A stretch of 64,000 nucleotides of DNA, taken from NCBI GenBank assembly GCA_947034885.2, contig OX344749.2, positions 36,158,682 to 36,222,681 on the forward strand. Reading direction: 5' to 3'. This DNA is from Thuidium tamariscinum (lineage: Eukaryota; Streptophyta; Bryopsida; Hypnales; Thuidiaceae). The notes under the pieces are model-generated. The model was not told the origin of the DNA. It did no database searches and saw only the letters and a list, made by a program, of their open reading frames with translations. Positions within the stretch are counted from its first letter, which is position 1, and each line of letters begins with the position of its first letter. The position numbers were made by a program, and so were the translations under genes. Shown here piece after piece: positions 22,120 through 33,900 of the stretch.

Positions 22120-23110
22120 CAGCAAATCTAGTCCTTTAGCAGTTAAAAAGATATTGCAATCGAAAATCTAAATTTTCACATAGATTTTCAGCTTTAAATA
22201 TTTAAAAATTAATTAGGAAATATACATCTAATAATCTATTTCTATTCCATTAAAACACACTTGAACTTCTTCCATTGAACTTCTCTCGGTGTGAGTCCAA
22301 AGTATATATAAATCAATCAATAATAATTTTCACTATTATTTCTACTTTTCTTAATAATTTCATACTATTTCAAGCATTTTTGTAATTTGTATGATTTTTA
22401 CAAAGAATTTTTTTTAATACTTAGAATTTTCATTGACCATAATATGGTTGACCCATTATTAAAACATCCATTTCTAGACTTAAAAATGTAAAAAGTCACT
22501 TATTCTTGGGTTTATGATCAAGAGAATAAAGATAGCTATGAACTTGTATATTCAAATTTAGAAAAAGATTTATGACTGAATTTATGAAAAAATTCAAAGC
22601 ATGGGTGCTCTAGAGATAAAGAATCAAAGTCATTGAATAGAGAGTTTTGGCCAATGAGGTAGAGGCATGTGTTTTTTTACCTCTTTTTGGTATGTATCTA
22701 TAAACAACCATTGGAATATACATCTTGTACTTCCATTTGAAATGTTTTTCAAATTTTTCATATTGTGTGCCTTTTATTTTATTCTATCACACTACAATGT
22801 TTGATCTTGAATTTTGGCTTCAAATTTGTAACAAATTTGATTTGTCTCATAGTTTTTTGAAATTTAATAATGAAATAGTCACTATTGCAAGACAATTTTC
22901 TCAATCATTTTTGGTCTTAAAAATATGAGACTTATTTTTATATACGTAGAATTTAATTTCCTTGAAAATGAGTGTAGGATGCCAACTTCCTAAAATGTTA
23001 TATGTCCAAAAGAGCCAATCATTGCACAATTTTAGTTACGCCAATATAGATTTTATTGAAGTAACCTTTACTTTTATATTATAATCTTGCAATTTATAAA
23101 TTGGATTGAA
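22120..23110. other. Gene-free AT-rich stretch
   Basis: No gene, TIR element or tandem repeat is supported here. The 67-codon frame at 22,725 is AT-rich and phenylalanine-rich with no domain. Confidence 0.45.
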
Positions 23111-23124
23111 ACCAAACTTTGTAG

Positions 23125-23216
23125 GGGTGTCCCGTCTCCCTACCAAGCCACTTATGGCTGTCAGGTTTTGTATTTTATCCTTGCAATGAAATTCTATTTC
23201 GTTCGTGCCAAAAAAA
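23125..23216 (+). mobile_element. Short SINE (family S2), 92 bp, 14-bp TSD
   Basis: Direct repeats ACYAAACTTTGTAG lie at 23,111-23,124 and 23,217-23,230. The body, CCAAGCCACTTATGGCTG through TGAAATTCTATTTCGTTCG, ends in an A-run. A relative lies at 45,875-45,965. The short length suggests a 5'-truncated copy. Confidence 0.6.
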
Positions 23217-23812
23217 ACTAAACTTTGTAGTGATAATAAAGACTTAGCTTTCTATAAGATCCAATTGTTAATTTTGCCTAAAATGATTCATCACCTTCTA
23301 AGCTTCAATTCTTCATAACTTACAAAATTGGGATTCAAAACACCTTGAAAGTTGCTAAAAAAATTTTAAGGTGAAAAAATCATATAAAACTCAATTTCTT
23401 GTTTTTAACTATGAAAATACAAGATTAAATTTTATACATACATTAATATATATAAAAAGTATCACAATTTGAAATGTGTATATTAGTGAAGAAATCTAAA
23501 GAAGTTTGACCAAGCCTAGACATAAAATGTTTTTTTAAGGATTATATACACTTGCATTTTTAGTAAAGATGTTCACTTGGTAATTACGCTCCTTGATTGC
23601 ATTGTATTGAATTTCTTCTCCCTAATAACTTGTTTATATAATTTATATAAATTAAAAGTTAAATTTTTATTTATTTATTTATATTTTATTGAAGATTCTT
23701 TATAAGGAACTAATTAGATCATCACAACTCCTACACTAAATGTCAAAAAATTTAAGTGAATCTTCCAAATTCATTTAAATTATAATAAGTCCTATCTATG
23801 CCTCTTAGAAAC

Positions 23813-24042
23813 AAAGGTTGCTAAGAATATAAGCCTATGAGTCTGGAAGATTATATATCCATGGTATAAGTATCTATAATATGGAAACCTTCTATGATTA
23901 TAGTACATCTATTTTATAGACACCTATATTATAAATGTTTATGTTATATATAAGCATGTTTTATGTTTATAAGAAATCTAATTATATACATATTCAAGGC
24001 TTACATGCTCACATTTTCATGCTTACATACTAGCACCTTTGT
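23813..24042 (+). mobile_element. Mutator-like MITE, 230 bp, 9-bp TSD
   Basis: This belongs to the same family as 18,639-18,854 (GGTTGCTAAG...AAGCCTATGAG at left, CTTACATACTAGCACC at right). It is flanked by CTTAGAAAC at 23,804-23,812 and CTTGGAAAC at 24,043-24,051, one mismatch in nine. Confidence 0.65.
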
Positions 24043-24964
24043 CTTGGAAACTAGTACAATAATTTATTTGTAAGAATCAAATTAAACTTAACTCCAATTC
24101 ATTTTATAAATTAGATATGAATTTTTTGGGTCACTATACCTATGCTATATTCTCCAAATCTACTCCCAAACTATGTTAAGCCTTTGAGAATTACTTTAAT
24201 TACTAACTCAAATGCATTTATTTTGTAGTATACACTAATCATTAACTTTACAAAATGTACAAAAATTTGAAAAAAAATCTAGGTTTCCTCAAGGTTCAAT
24301 CTTTATCAACAATTTCAATATATAGATATACTTTTCACGTCTTGTTTTCCCCAAAACCATTTATATATTATTTTATCTATTTGTATAAAATAATTTAAAT
24401 TGGAATGTATATGAATAGGTATCATTACAAAACAATATGGCTTTGTAATAACAACAATTTTTAAGAGCACACAAGAATGTTATGTGCAAAGAACTAATTG
24501 AAAACAATTCTCATTTGGTATGAATGAGACCAAACTTCCATAAGATGCTTAGAAATTCACTAGAAAAAAAAGCCTACCTCAGGCATACAACATCAAAAAT
24601 TTAGTTATGATGATAAGTCAACAGGAATTGCACAATTATCTTCAGACACTACTTTTATGTGACATTCATTCATTTGGAAATATTGTTACAACATAATATT
24701 TATATTCATTAATATCATGTAGTTTAAGCATGTCATTGATATTTGAGTTTGAAGTGCTATAGTTGCACAATAACTATGTGTGACAAATGTATGATTTCAA
24801 TGGTTTAGTGATATAACCATTGACTTTGTGCAACATTATTGCTTATTTAAGACATATAAAGTTACTAAAATAATCACACAACATCATCTTTATGCATGGT
24901 TATTGTATTAACAATGTATTTTTTATCTTTCACAATTTCAATATTGAGTCAATTGAAAAGGAAG

Positions 24965-25350
24965 AATTATGTTCAAAGCAAAAATTCAAACTTCATTTAG
25001 GCATAGTAGAATTTTTTTTTCAAAAAACTTTAAACTACGAAGAGTTTTTGAATCAAACAAAGTTTTATCTCCAAAAATTTGTTTGATTTTTTTTTATCAT
25101 TCTAACTCAAACTTATGAACAAATATCAGAGAAGGGTTGGATGGACATTTTCAGAGACATTTTCGGGGACATTTTCAAACACTCTATGAGATTTGTTTAG
25201 AATTTTTAGTCTAAGTCATGAAAACACAAATGAATTTTTGGAGATAAAACTTTGCTTGATTCTACAACTTCTATTGGCTTAAAGTTTTTTGAAAAAAATA
25301 ATTCTACTATGCCAAATAAAAGTTTAAATTTTTGCTTTGAGCACAATTCC
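24965..25350. mobile_element. Foldback element, ~120-bp imperfect inverted arms
   Basis: 24,965-25,085 and the reverse complement of 25,226-25,350 are about 80% alike. Shared words include CTCAAAGCAAAAATT, GGCATAGTAGAATT and AAAGTTTTATCTCCAAAAATT. The spacer contains a duplicated GGACATTTTC word. No coding capacity is seen, and the 64-codon frame at 24,892 is an arm artefact. Confidence 0.65.
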
Positions 25351-25839
25351 TAAGTTTTCTATTGACAACTAAATGAGTAGTCAAGCTCTCATCAAGTTTA
25401 GTTATCCCATATCCTTTCAATATTCATGACAGATGATGAATTTTAGTATAAGAAGGATCCATCCACCCTCCATTCTCACCAAGTGCCAATGAAGTAATTC
25501 CTTCACTAGGTCATTAAGTTTCCTAATGGATTCAATTGGAGCTGAAATTTGAAGTTATTCCTTCTCTATACTATAAAGTTTTATTTTGTGGCATATTGAT
25601 GGATTTGGTTCAATCATTTTTTACAATTATTAATCAAGTGTTGACAAACAAAAAGCAAGAAATTTAGTTAAGAAAAAAATTATTGTTAATTAGAATGGCA
25701 ATCAACAATTTAACATTGGCAATACTTTTTGAAACATTGATACCCATTTCATAACCATTATTGTAGTACAAATAGTAATGATATTGTTGTCATGGATTTT
25801 TTGTACACTATAAAATGCATGACAAAGCATAAGAGGTTT

Positions 25840-26030
25840 TCTCACCATGTTGGGAGACTGTGAGTTCCCGGACTGTGGGAACTCGCTGAAAACAGTCCCA
25901 GTAGCAGATCTGATGTGGCACAGAGATTGCCACATCAGATAATAATATTTTATTAAATTAAAAAAATATCTTTTTATTAATTTTTTATTAACTTTTTATT
26001 AATTTTTTAAAATTCTGACCAGCAGCGGCT
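25840..26030. repeat. Double-hairpin repeat
   Basis: There are two adjacent perfect stems: GAGTTCCC...GGGAACTC (25,862-25,884) and ATCTGATGTGGCA...TGCCACATCAGAT (25,908-25,940). Weaker relatives with CTATAGAAG-TTGTGAATTCCC and GCCACATC occur at 32,865-32,950 and 33,660-33,775. Probably a MITE remnant. Confidence 0.5.
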
Positions 26031-26188
26031 GGTTCACAAAATGGAGAATGAGGTTGAAACAATCTCTCAATACCCCGAAAAAACCTCTTATGATAATAAA
26101 ATTTTGTGCATAATTTGTGTCTTTTTCACAATTGTGATTAACTTCTAGAAGTCATATAGTAGTAGTGGGATGAGGTAGTGACTGCCTC

Positions 26189-26231
26189 TTTTGAGCTCAT
26201 TGTGACAAACTGTGTCACAATGAGCTCAAAA
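26189..26231. repeat. Perfect 19-bp hairpin
   Basis: The arms TTTTGAGCTCATTGTGACA and its complement are separated by five bases. C-rich low-complexity runs follow to 26,400. It might be the fused ends of a lost element. No terminator role is implied in this plant context. Confidence 0.6.
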
Positions 26232-26437
26232 ACTAAAAAAATTTAAAAATTGACTAAACCCCCCCCCAATCTGATTTAAACATTAAATTAAATTTCTTTT
26301 AACCCCCCTCCCCACCTAATCTGATATAAGTATTAAATTTTAAATTTTAAAATTGTTTAAACTTATGAATCCCCCCTCCCCCCACCCTCTTATAATTCTG
26401 AGAGGGTGGGCTGGGAGACAAAGAATATGGGATAAAT

Positions 26438-27165
26438 GACATTCAGTATCAGTACCCGTATATTGTATTCGTACCCGTATTTTGTACCGTATCGATATCC
26501 GACGGTTGTTGATTTTTCTTGGAAGGGGGGTGGGATTTTTTTTAATTCAAATCCAATGGCTGCTGATTTTTCTGATGAGGGAGGGGGTAGGAAAATTAAT
26601 AAAAAACTGTAACAGCCACTTTTTGTCACATTGTTAGTATTGAATACAAAAGAGTGCCAATTCTTTGCATTAATCATGTGCTTTACAACAATGCGATAAA
26701 TTATAAATTAGCATGTGTATTCATGAAATAATAGTAACCACACAATACTCATTGGCAATCCATAGGTTCTAAACTTTATAATGAAGGAAAATAATCCACA
26801 CTATCCTCTCAAAAGATGCAACCCTCCTTGGTTTGCATTTGCCCCCCCCCCCCCCTCTCCTTCTCAAAAAATTTATAGGTTGTCAATTGTTTTTAAAAGA
26901 AAATGATGACCTTCGAAATTACTGTTGATTTACTTAAAAATCACAAGCCATTGATTTTGTGAGAATTAATCTGAGCCATCCAGATACGGATATGGATACA
27001 ATATGGATACTATGGATACAAATATGGATAGTATACGGATACAATATTATACTAATACGATTACAGATATAGTATTTTATACATATATAGATGTGTGTAT
27101 AGATATGGATATAGTATTTCATATGTATACAAATTCGTATATAGGTACTTGATACGGGATTGAAA
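26438..27165. repeat. Degenerate GTATCC/GGATAC repeats in opposite orientation
   Basis: 26,440-26,505 has TACCCGTATTTTGTACCGTATCGATATCC. 26,980-27,160 has about ten GGATAC/GGATAT words on the same strand, in inverted orientation to the first. Between them lies a C14 run at 26,842-26,855 and a GGGGGTGGGATTTTT block. The pair may bound one ~0.7-kb element, but I cannot fix the ends. Confidence 0.4.
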
Positions 27166-29030
27166 ATCCCATATTGATTGTCAACTACATTGGTTTGTGA
27201 AAATTACAAGAGAAGGGGGGATTTTTAATTTTAAAATAATTTTTTTGGAGGGTGGGTGAGTGTGAGTTGATAATTTTTTTGTTGATTTAAAATTCTTTTG
27301 GGTGGATAATGAGGGATCATGCCTCACTTATAATAGTTATAGGTCTTCTAGTGGGCATTCTCCTAATCAACATTGACCATATCATTGTCCAAATTTACAA
27401 TAGTAGGTCATCCTTAGTCTAAAGATGTTAAAGCATCCTTTATACTACTGTATGAAGAGAATTTGGTTGAGTGCTCACAAGCTATCGTGCCAACTCAATT
27501 TCAAGTCTTAGTATAAAAAAACTACTATTGTAGGATAAACATTTGCAACACTTGAAGATAAATTTGAAGCTAGGAATTTCTTTCATTTACAATTGATAAG
27601 ACAAAATACAACTATATAGGTGTAAGTCGTAAGATCAAATCATAACTTTTGTGTCTTATTATTTATTTGTTGATCACTACATCTTCATAATTAACTATTA
27701 TTTAGTATGTTTTGATGGTGTGAAGCTTAAAAGTCAACAATATAGAACTAAAAATCCTGCCATTATTTATATATTGCAATAGTTTAGCAATACTTGTAGA
27801 TAAATTGTATTTATATTTTTCTTATTGTTGCAAGATAAAAGGGCAATGGTTTGCTTAGGGTTTTACTTTTGAAACACACTAATTAGGGGATTTTTATTTC
27901 AGACCCACAAAATTTGTTTAATTTGTTCATTTTAATCAAATAAAGAGACTCTAGATGGAAAAAAAATCTTGTTCTTCAACAAGATCAAGATGTATATTTT
28001 GAATGAGTCTTTTTTTTTTCTCAATTTGAATTTTTGATTTTTTGATAGAGGTGAAGAAAATGCTAAATTTTGGGATTTGTACGCACCATAGTGCACAATT
28101 TATCAAGTTTTTATTGATAAAATTAATTATTTTATATGTTGGTATACTAATTAAAAGTTGTATCCAAAAATGATATTAAAATAAAATTGTTTGATAATCT
28201 AAATGCTTATTTTTGAGGATTATAGGTATATAAGCCAAAACTTACTTTTTGAACTAAAAAACTCATTAAAAAATTCTTTGAATTCTTTGATTGTGATGGA
28301 AAAAAAATTCTTGATACATTTCAATTGTAAGAAGTTTAAATTACATTTCATGAAATCATAATTTATTATATTTAAAAGATGAAGTTGTTTGACACGATGT
28401 AAGGGATAGGCATTGTAGTTTAGACAATATTTTTGAATTCTCTAAGAAGAAAATTGCCCAAAGAAGAGTGACTTTTAATGAAGCCTTAAAAGTTGTAATG
28501 AAATGACAATGATATAATTGGTTGTGCCTTGACCTTGATTTTCATAAATCACCACCAATTCTTTAATATATAGGTTTTATGCTTTATTGATGGTAAGACA
28601 AAATGTGAATCTAATACGAAATTGTTGTTGAGAGATTTTGAACGGAATTTCATTTGTTAATGGTCATATTGTCATTCAAGAAATAAAAGTCATTTGACCA
28701 AGCCAATGTGGTTCCAAAAAGTATGCAAGCTTCTATAATGCTAGTATCCATTCATATCACAATAAATTTGTAATTACTACATAAACTAGCTTTTGAAACA
28801 ATGTTATTGAAAAGAATAATCAAGTATCCAACTTTCAAGACAAACTTTTGCACGGTCCAAATGTAGAAGTTTTGAAGAATTTACATGTTTGCTCAAATAA
28901 ATGTTGGCATTTTCTACTTCCACTTCCAAAACTGCAAATATTTGTGACCAAAAGTGTCTAAGAGATACTATATAATAGCTCAAGGATTTGATTGCTAATG
29001 GCATCAACAATATCATTCTTCATTGGTGAC
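27166..29030. other. Gene-free AT-rich stretch
   Basis: I see no gene or defined element. The 70-codon frame at 28,804 on - has no domain. Confidence 0.45.
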
Positions 29031-29200
29031 AATTGTATTTCAACTTCAAAAATCCTTAACTAATTCTACAAAGGTCCAAAAAATATGAAACAACTTGGGT
29101 TGGATGCCAATTCCATTTGTCATTCAAGGAAGATAAAATATACTGAAGAATATTTCAACAATTCAAACCTCCCTAAGTTAATCTTCAGCTCTTCAAGATA
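29030..29200 (+). repeat. Diverged internal part of AAGGTAGG-TIR MITE
   Basis: It is colinear with 41,210-41,370: ACTTCAA-TTC, AAAAATATGAAAC-ACTTG-GTT, TTTCAACAATTCAAACCTCCC. It lacks the TIRs. Confidence 0.5.
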
Positions 29201-29203
29201 GGG

Positions 29204-29440
29204 ATGATCTACCCCCCCTTGCTTGGCCCCTCCAAGTCATTCCAAGGGTGCAAAAGAAAGGAACACCCCCCCCCCCCCCTATTTGGTGCTTGAAAAATGT
29301 ACCTAATTTACTCTGCCTAGCTAATTTGACATCTCTAGTCACAAATATGAATTCAAAATTTGCGAATTTTTTCATGTATAGAGATTTGAAAAATTCAACG
29401 TTTTCTTCAAGGGGTCAATTCACCCGGACCCTCTTCAATG
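29204..29440 (+). mobile_element. MITE of the 41,458 family (Mutator-like), diverged
   Basis: The ends carry CCCCTTGCTTGGCCCCTCC and AAGGGGTCAATTCACCCGG. The interior AATATGAATTCAAAATTTGCGAATTTTTTC matches 41,595-41,625 in part. A C14 run lies at 29,266-29,279. The target duplication is not clear. Confidence 0.5.
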
Positions 29441-29477
29441 GGCACTTTATGGACCTCCTACATTACTTATTCATTAA

Positions 29478-29691
29478 CCCCTAAACAACGAGCCGGTGGC
29501 TGTGGAATTGAGGAATTTTGATACCGTGGGAATCATTGGTTCAAAAAAATCTAAAAACACACATTGGAAGTCAAAGCACTATAGAAGATCTTTCTTTTCC
29601 ACCCCTACTTCCGAGGATGAATGAATGCAATTATGTCCTACATAGAAAGATTCCCTGAAGTTCATCAACTAGAAAATGGCTTCGACGTCGT
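29478..29691 (+). mobile_element. TTAA-bounded MITE (family K2), 214 bp
   Basis: TTAA stands at 29,474-29,477 and 29,692-29,695. The interior words GGGAATCATTGGTT, GGAAGTCAAAGCACTA, TTCCGAGGATGAAT and GTCCTACATAGAAAG recur at 40.44-40.90 kb and 56.35-56.82 kb. The right-hand TTAA is also the left boundary of the next element. Confidence 0.6.
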
Positions 29692-29695
29692 TTAA

Positions 29696-29967
29696 GGTGG
29701 GTACACTTAAAAGTGCCACTTATTCATACTGTACCTAGTAACTGTGATTATATTGTTCAAATTTTTATACAGTCTCGTTGGCAAGTGAAAGCATGTTCCA
29801 ACACACCAAAGAACATAGGATTTGGATACCGCATGCAAAAGTCATTTAACAGCCAAAGTCTATTTCTAAAAGCGTCATCTACAGTTTGAGTACATGACTG
29901 ATTTTGGAAATGTATGCACATTGTAGATGACGCTTTTAGGTCAGATGCCATTTTGGGTGTACCTACC
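29696..29967 (-). mobile_element. TTAA-target MITE (family K1), 272 bp, inverted copy
   Basis: It is flanked by TTAA at 29,692-29,695 and 29,968-29,971. TIRs are GGTGGGTACACTT and GGGTGTACCTACC. It matches 21,831-22,100 in reverse orientation, for example AAGCATGTTCCAAC and AAAGCGTCATCTACA. An 89-codon minus-strand frame crosses it and is not a gene. Confidence 0.75.
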
Positions 29968-29971
29968 TTAA

Positions 29972-30540
29972 GGGTTAACCACCTCACCATCTCATCATCA
30001 CCATCAATTTTCTCATCAGTAGTCACGGACTGACTGCCAATGGATTTTTTTCTTTCTTTTTTCTTTTAACACAAATAAAGGGAATCTTCACTGCAAGGAG
30101 TCAGTTAAAAGATGGCCACTGTCATCCATGTGTTTTAAAAAAAAAATACGGCCACTGCTATTCATTTAATTCAATAATGCATTTCTACCACAGAAGGTCA
30201 AGCACTCATGCCTGATTATGGAGTCAGTAATATATGAGATGGATTTTGTTGTTGAAATTTAAGTTGATGAACGTGCATGTGCAATGTTAGGTCAGATGCA
30301 TCTCAGGGTCACATTTGCATGCAAATTATTTTGGGAATCCCCTTGGAGGTTATGTTTGTTTTTTCTCCGTTTTCTGATCTCTCAGGCCGTAACTTATAGC
30401 CAGTGAGTGGTGGAGCACGGTGGCCATTAAGTTAACCCTGGAGCGCGCCGACCTTCAGTTTCTGCACGATGAACAGATTCGAAATTACTTTTTCTGTCTT
30501 CTTACTGCTTGGATGCGAAAGTGATCTTAATTTTTAGAAA
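29972..30540. other. Gene-free stretch, mildly GC-richer
   Basis: 30,290-30,530 contains GC-richer sequence (TGGAGCGCGCCGACC) but no frame, splice pair or motif that I can support as a gene. Confidence 0.35.
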
Positions 30541-30978
30541 TTCTTTATGAGTTTTTGTTCTATTCAAGGGTTGGATTTGGTATTACTAGAGTACATAATT
30601 TTCTAAAATTACAATTGTGGAAATATGTCAAGTGATTGACTCGCGTTGACTATAAGTTCAAAACCAAATTTGCAAAAATGAGATCATAGAAGTAAAGAAC
30701 AAAAAGATTTCAAAAAATCACCATATGAAGAGAACCTCATTTCAAACCCACTCCAACTGAAGTTTTACTTAAAAAATGACAATATTTTGCTTGTAATTGA
30801 ATTTTGAAGGAATTTTGAAATTTTTCTTTCAAAATTTATAGAAAAATATAGGTGAAAGCATTGGGGAATCTAATTGTGTGGATGGAATCTAAAACTCAAA
30901 ATTTACTACTTTTGTTAGTATCACAATCCCAAAATATTCTTTCAAATAGTAGTTTATAATGATTTTTTTCAAATCGTC
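30541..30978 (+). repeat. Dispersed repeat R2, copy 1 (~430 bp)
   Basis: It is colinear with 43,757-44,186 in the same orientation. Shared words include TTAGATTTGGTGTTACT/TTGGATTTGGTATTACT, AAGAGAACCTCATTTCAAA, TTTCTTTCAAAATT and CCAAAATATTCTTYCAAATAGTA. No TIR or coding frame is evident. Confidence 0.75.
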
Positions 30979-33900
30979 AATTTGAGATATGATTCTATCT
31001 TATTGGGATCATTTCAAATGGAGGATTTTATTAGTGTCTTACCATTAAATCCAACCCATGAAGAAGGCCTAGCATGTTGGATTTACCATGGGGAAAACAC
31101 TAATTTAAAAAAAATTGCACATAATTTTTTTGGCTAATTCTAAATTCATATTTACAATTAGGGACTCCATAGTAGCCAAAGGAGGTTTAAAACATACTCA
31201 AAACACAACAAAAATAGGAGGCTTTTTTTACTTTTATCTGTGAAAACCCCAAAATTATTGCTCTAGTCCCATTTTATGAGATGGATTTAATGCCATGTGT
31301 TGAGCACTTGTATTTTTCCCTTGCAAAAAAGGAAATCCATCAGATTTTTTGTACATGTAAGGGAGAAACACCCATTTCCGTCCCTGTACCTATTCTTGGG
31401 CCATAGAGTGTCACTAAATCTGTCCATAGGCATACATTAAGGCGTCCAACAATTGTTTAATTCTAATTTGCTGACGCAGTTGTAAGACACATGTGTAGTT
31501 TTCATTCACTGACATCTAATTTCAGCAGGTGTTCGGTTTAAGGTACACCTATAGGATGGTTCCAGTGGTCTAGGGAGCCAACACTTTGAAAATTACAAGA
31601 ATTACATACTGATTCCAAAAATTTTAATTTTTTTTTTAATATTCATGATTTTCACTCGCTAATGCTAGAAAAATATTAGTTTTAGAAAAGGCTGCCTCCA
31701 ACTATGTTGAATTCCTTATTCGGACGGTTTTGGGTGTTTCCACTGTATATATGTCTATGTTTAAGGGAAGTAACTCATTTTTTATCACCCCCATTCTCGC
31801 ACAGTAGAGTGGTCTATTTCTAATCAATTCTGACGCATCATAATTAATCAGTGTACTATGGCTTGTTCAGATGGCACATGGCAATGAACTTGCTTGATTG
31901 GTGCTACAATTTTTCTATCACAGTTTTGAAGCACTCTCAATTTTACAATTAGCCCTTGGTTGAAATAGGATGATCTATATGACTATTATGGGATGAATAG
32001 AATCTTCATTTAGAAAATTCATAATAATTTTGTTTTGGGAGATAAAATTTTGGAAAAATATGGAATCCTTTTCAAGTCTATTTTTGCACATGGAATTTTT
32101 TTGCCTTGAACATAAGTTATGTGCACTCTTGATATGCTCAATTGCTTATTTGATCAAAAATGAGTTGCCTCCCTTAGAACATCTCATGTAGCCCTCCAAG
32201 TATCTCTTTTCCTCAAATTTTTGGATGATAAGCAATCAATTCAAGTGTGAGTCAAGTTCAACCTTTACTTTCTTCCCCTAAATAAGCCATGTTTGAAGGG
32301 GTCACTAACCCCTCTACACATTACATATTCTCTTGGGATTAGCAAGTCATTGTAATAAATGATAGGGTACTTATTGCTTTTTTAAGTTCTTTGGCTTGTG
32401 ATTGATTGGATGTATATTTTAGCAAGTTGTATTGTTGGAGATACAAGTGGTCATCCCCTCTAAACTACACAGATCTCAATTGAAGGGGTTGAGATGATTG
32501 GAGGGGTGCAGGAAATACTCTTATGTAGAAGTCTAGCCTTCTAGGGACACACCACAACCTGATTTATAGTAACTTAGTGCAAGGTAGAGGCACCTATTCA
32601 TGTCACTTTATAAGCAGTTCAGTATACTTTGAGGTGGCCTCATCACAAGATTGAAACTATTTCTAAAATATTGAAAATTAAGAAAAATAAAAATAAAAAA
32701 TAAAATATTGATCATTTTTGTGAATATCTAGGAGTATGCTATGAATTTTCAAGGTTCAAACACATTGTGTATACCAAACTAGTTTTTTGCATTTATGGAA
32801 GGCAATTGTACATTTTGGAATTTTCATGGCTACATACATTAGGGGAGATTTGAGACCTCTAGAAGATTGTGAGTTCCTACAATTTGAAATTAAACGTAGA
32901 AACTGCCATGGGAATCCTACGTAGTCAAGAGAATACTACATCATTAAAAAAATTCTATTGAAATTTTGGAGGGGGATTTTTTCATATTTCAGGACCCCCA
33001 ATTTTTTATTTTTTTGGTAGATATTGGCCTAGATATTGGCCTAACAATAGCCAACAATTACAAGAACAATTTTGGGAACAGTCCTGAAACAACCCTTTTG
33101 AGCCCAAATCTCCTCTAATGTTTTTAAGATTGGTATAAGGTACAATTTTTGGGATGGATGTCTCCAATTTAGGAGTCTTTTGGATAGCAAAATTTGGAGC
33201 TCTCGAGGGAGCTCTATACCAATTGGTATTCATTCTACTTCAAATCTTTATTGAAGAAAAAAGACAATAATTGTTTTATTATAGATGATGAAATTTGAAA
33301 TTTTTTAATTTGTATAAGCAAGAATTAGACAAGGTCATAAAATCCAAAAATAAGAGTATAAAATAAGGGACAAATTATATATTCATCTCCAAACATGGGA
33401 TGGAGAATTCTCACCCCACTTTTTCCAAATCCTTGTGCAACAAAGCAATGGAAAATAAATTGATATTTGATGTAGAAAGCATGCATTGTCAACATCAATA
33501 GTGGAATATCCAACAAATTGGTCATCTTTACATCTAATGTCTATTGTCTAATGTATACAAAAAAATTTGTTTTGCTAATATTTTGTGTATGTCCACCTAT
33601 AAAATCACTATAGTATTGCTTGGAATATTAAATTTTGATACACAACCATCATTAGAAGAAAGTTCAAGGCTATAGAAGTTTGTGAATTCCCAAAAGTTCC
33701 AAGATTGTTTTCAAACTACAGAAACTTGCGACATCAATAAGCTGACGTAATGAAGACTATGCCACATCTATTAGTAAGTATTTATTAAATTTTTTGTTGG
33801 ATCAACTTTTAATTTTTTAATACATTATGATTTCTTTATTCAAAAAATCAAACAACACCAGCCAATTTACAACTTTTAGTGAGCATAGGAAATAGAAAGG

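Noticed and set aside
26390-26677. 95-codon minus-strand frame
   Set aside because: It is produced by G-rich low-complexity tracts and GTATCC repeats.
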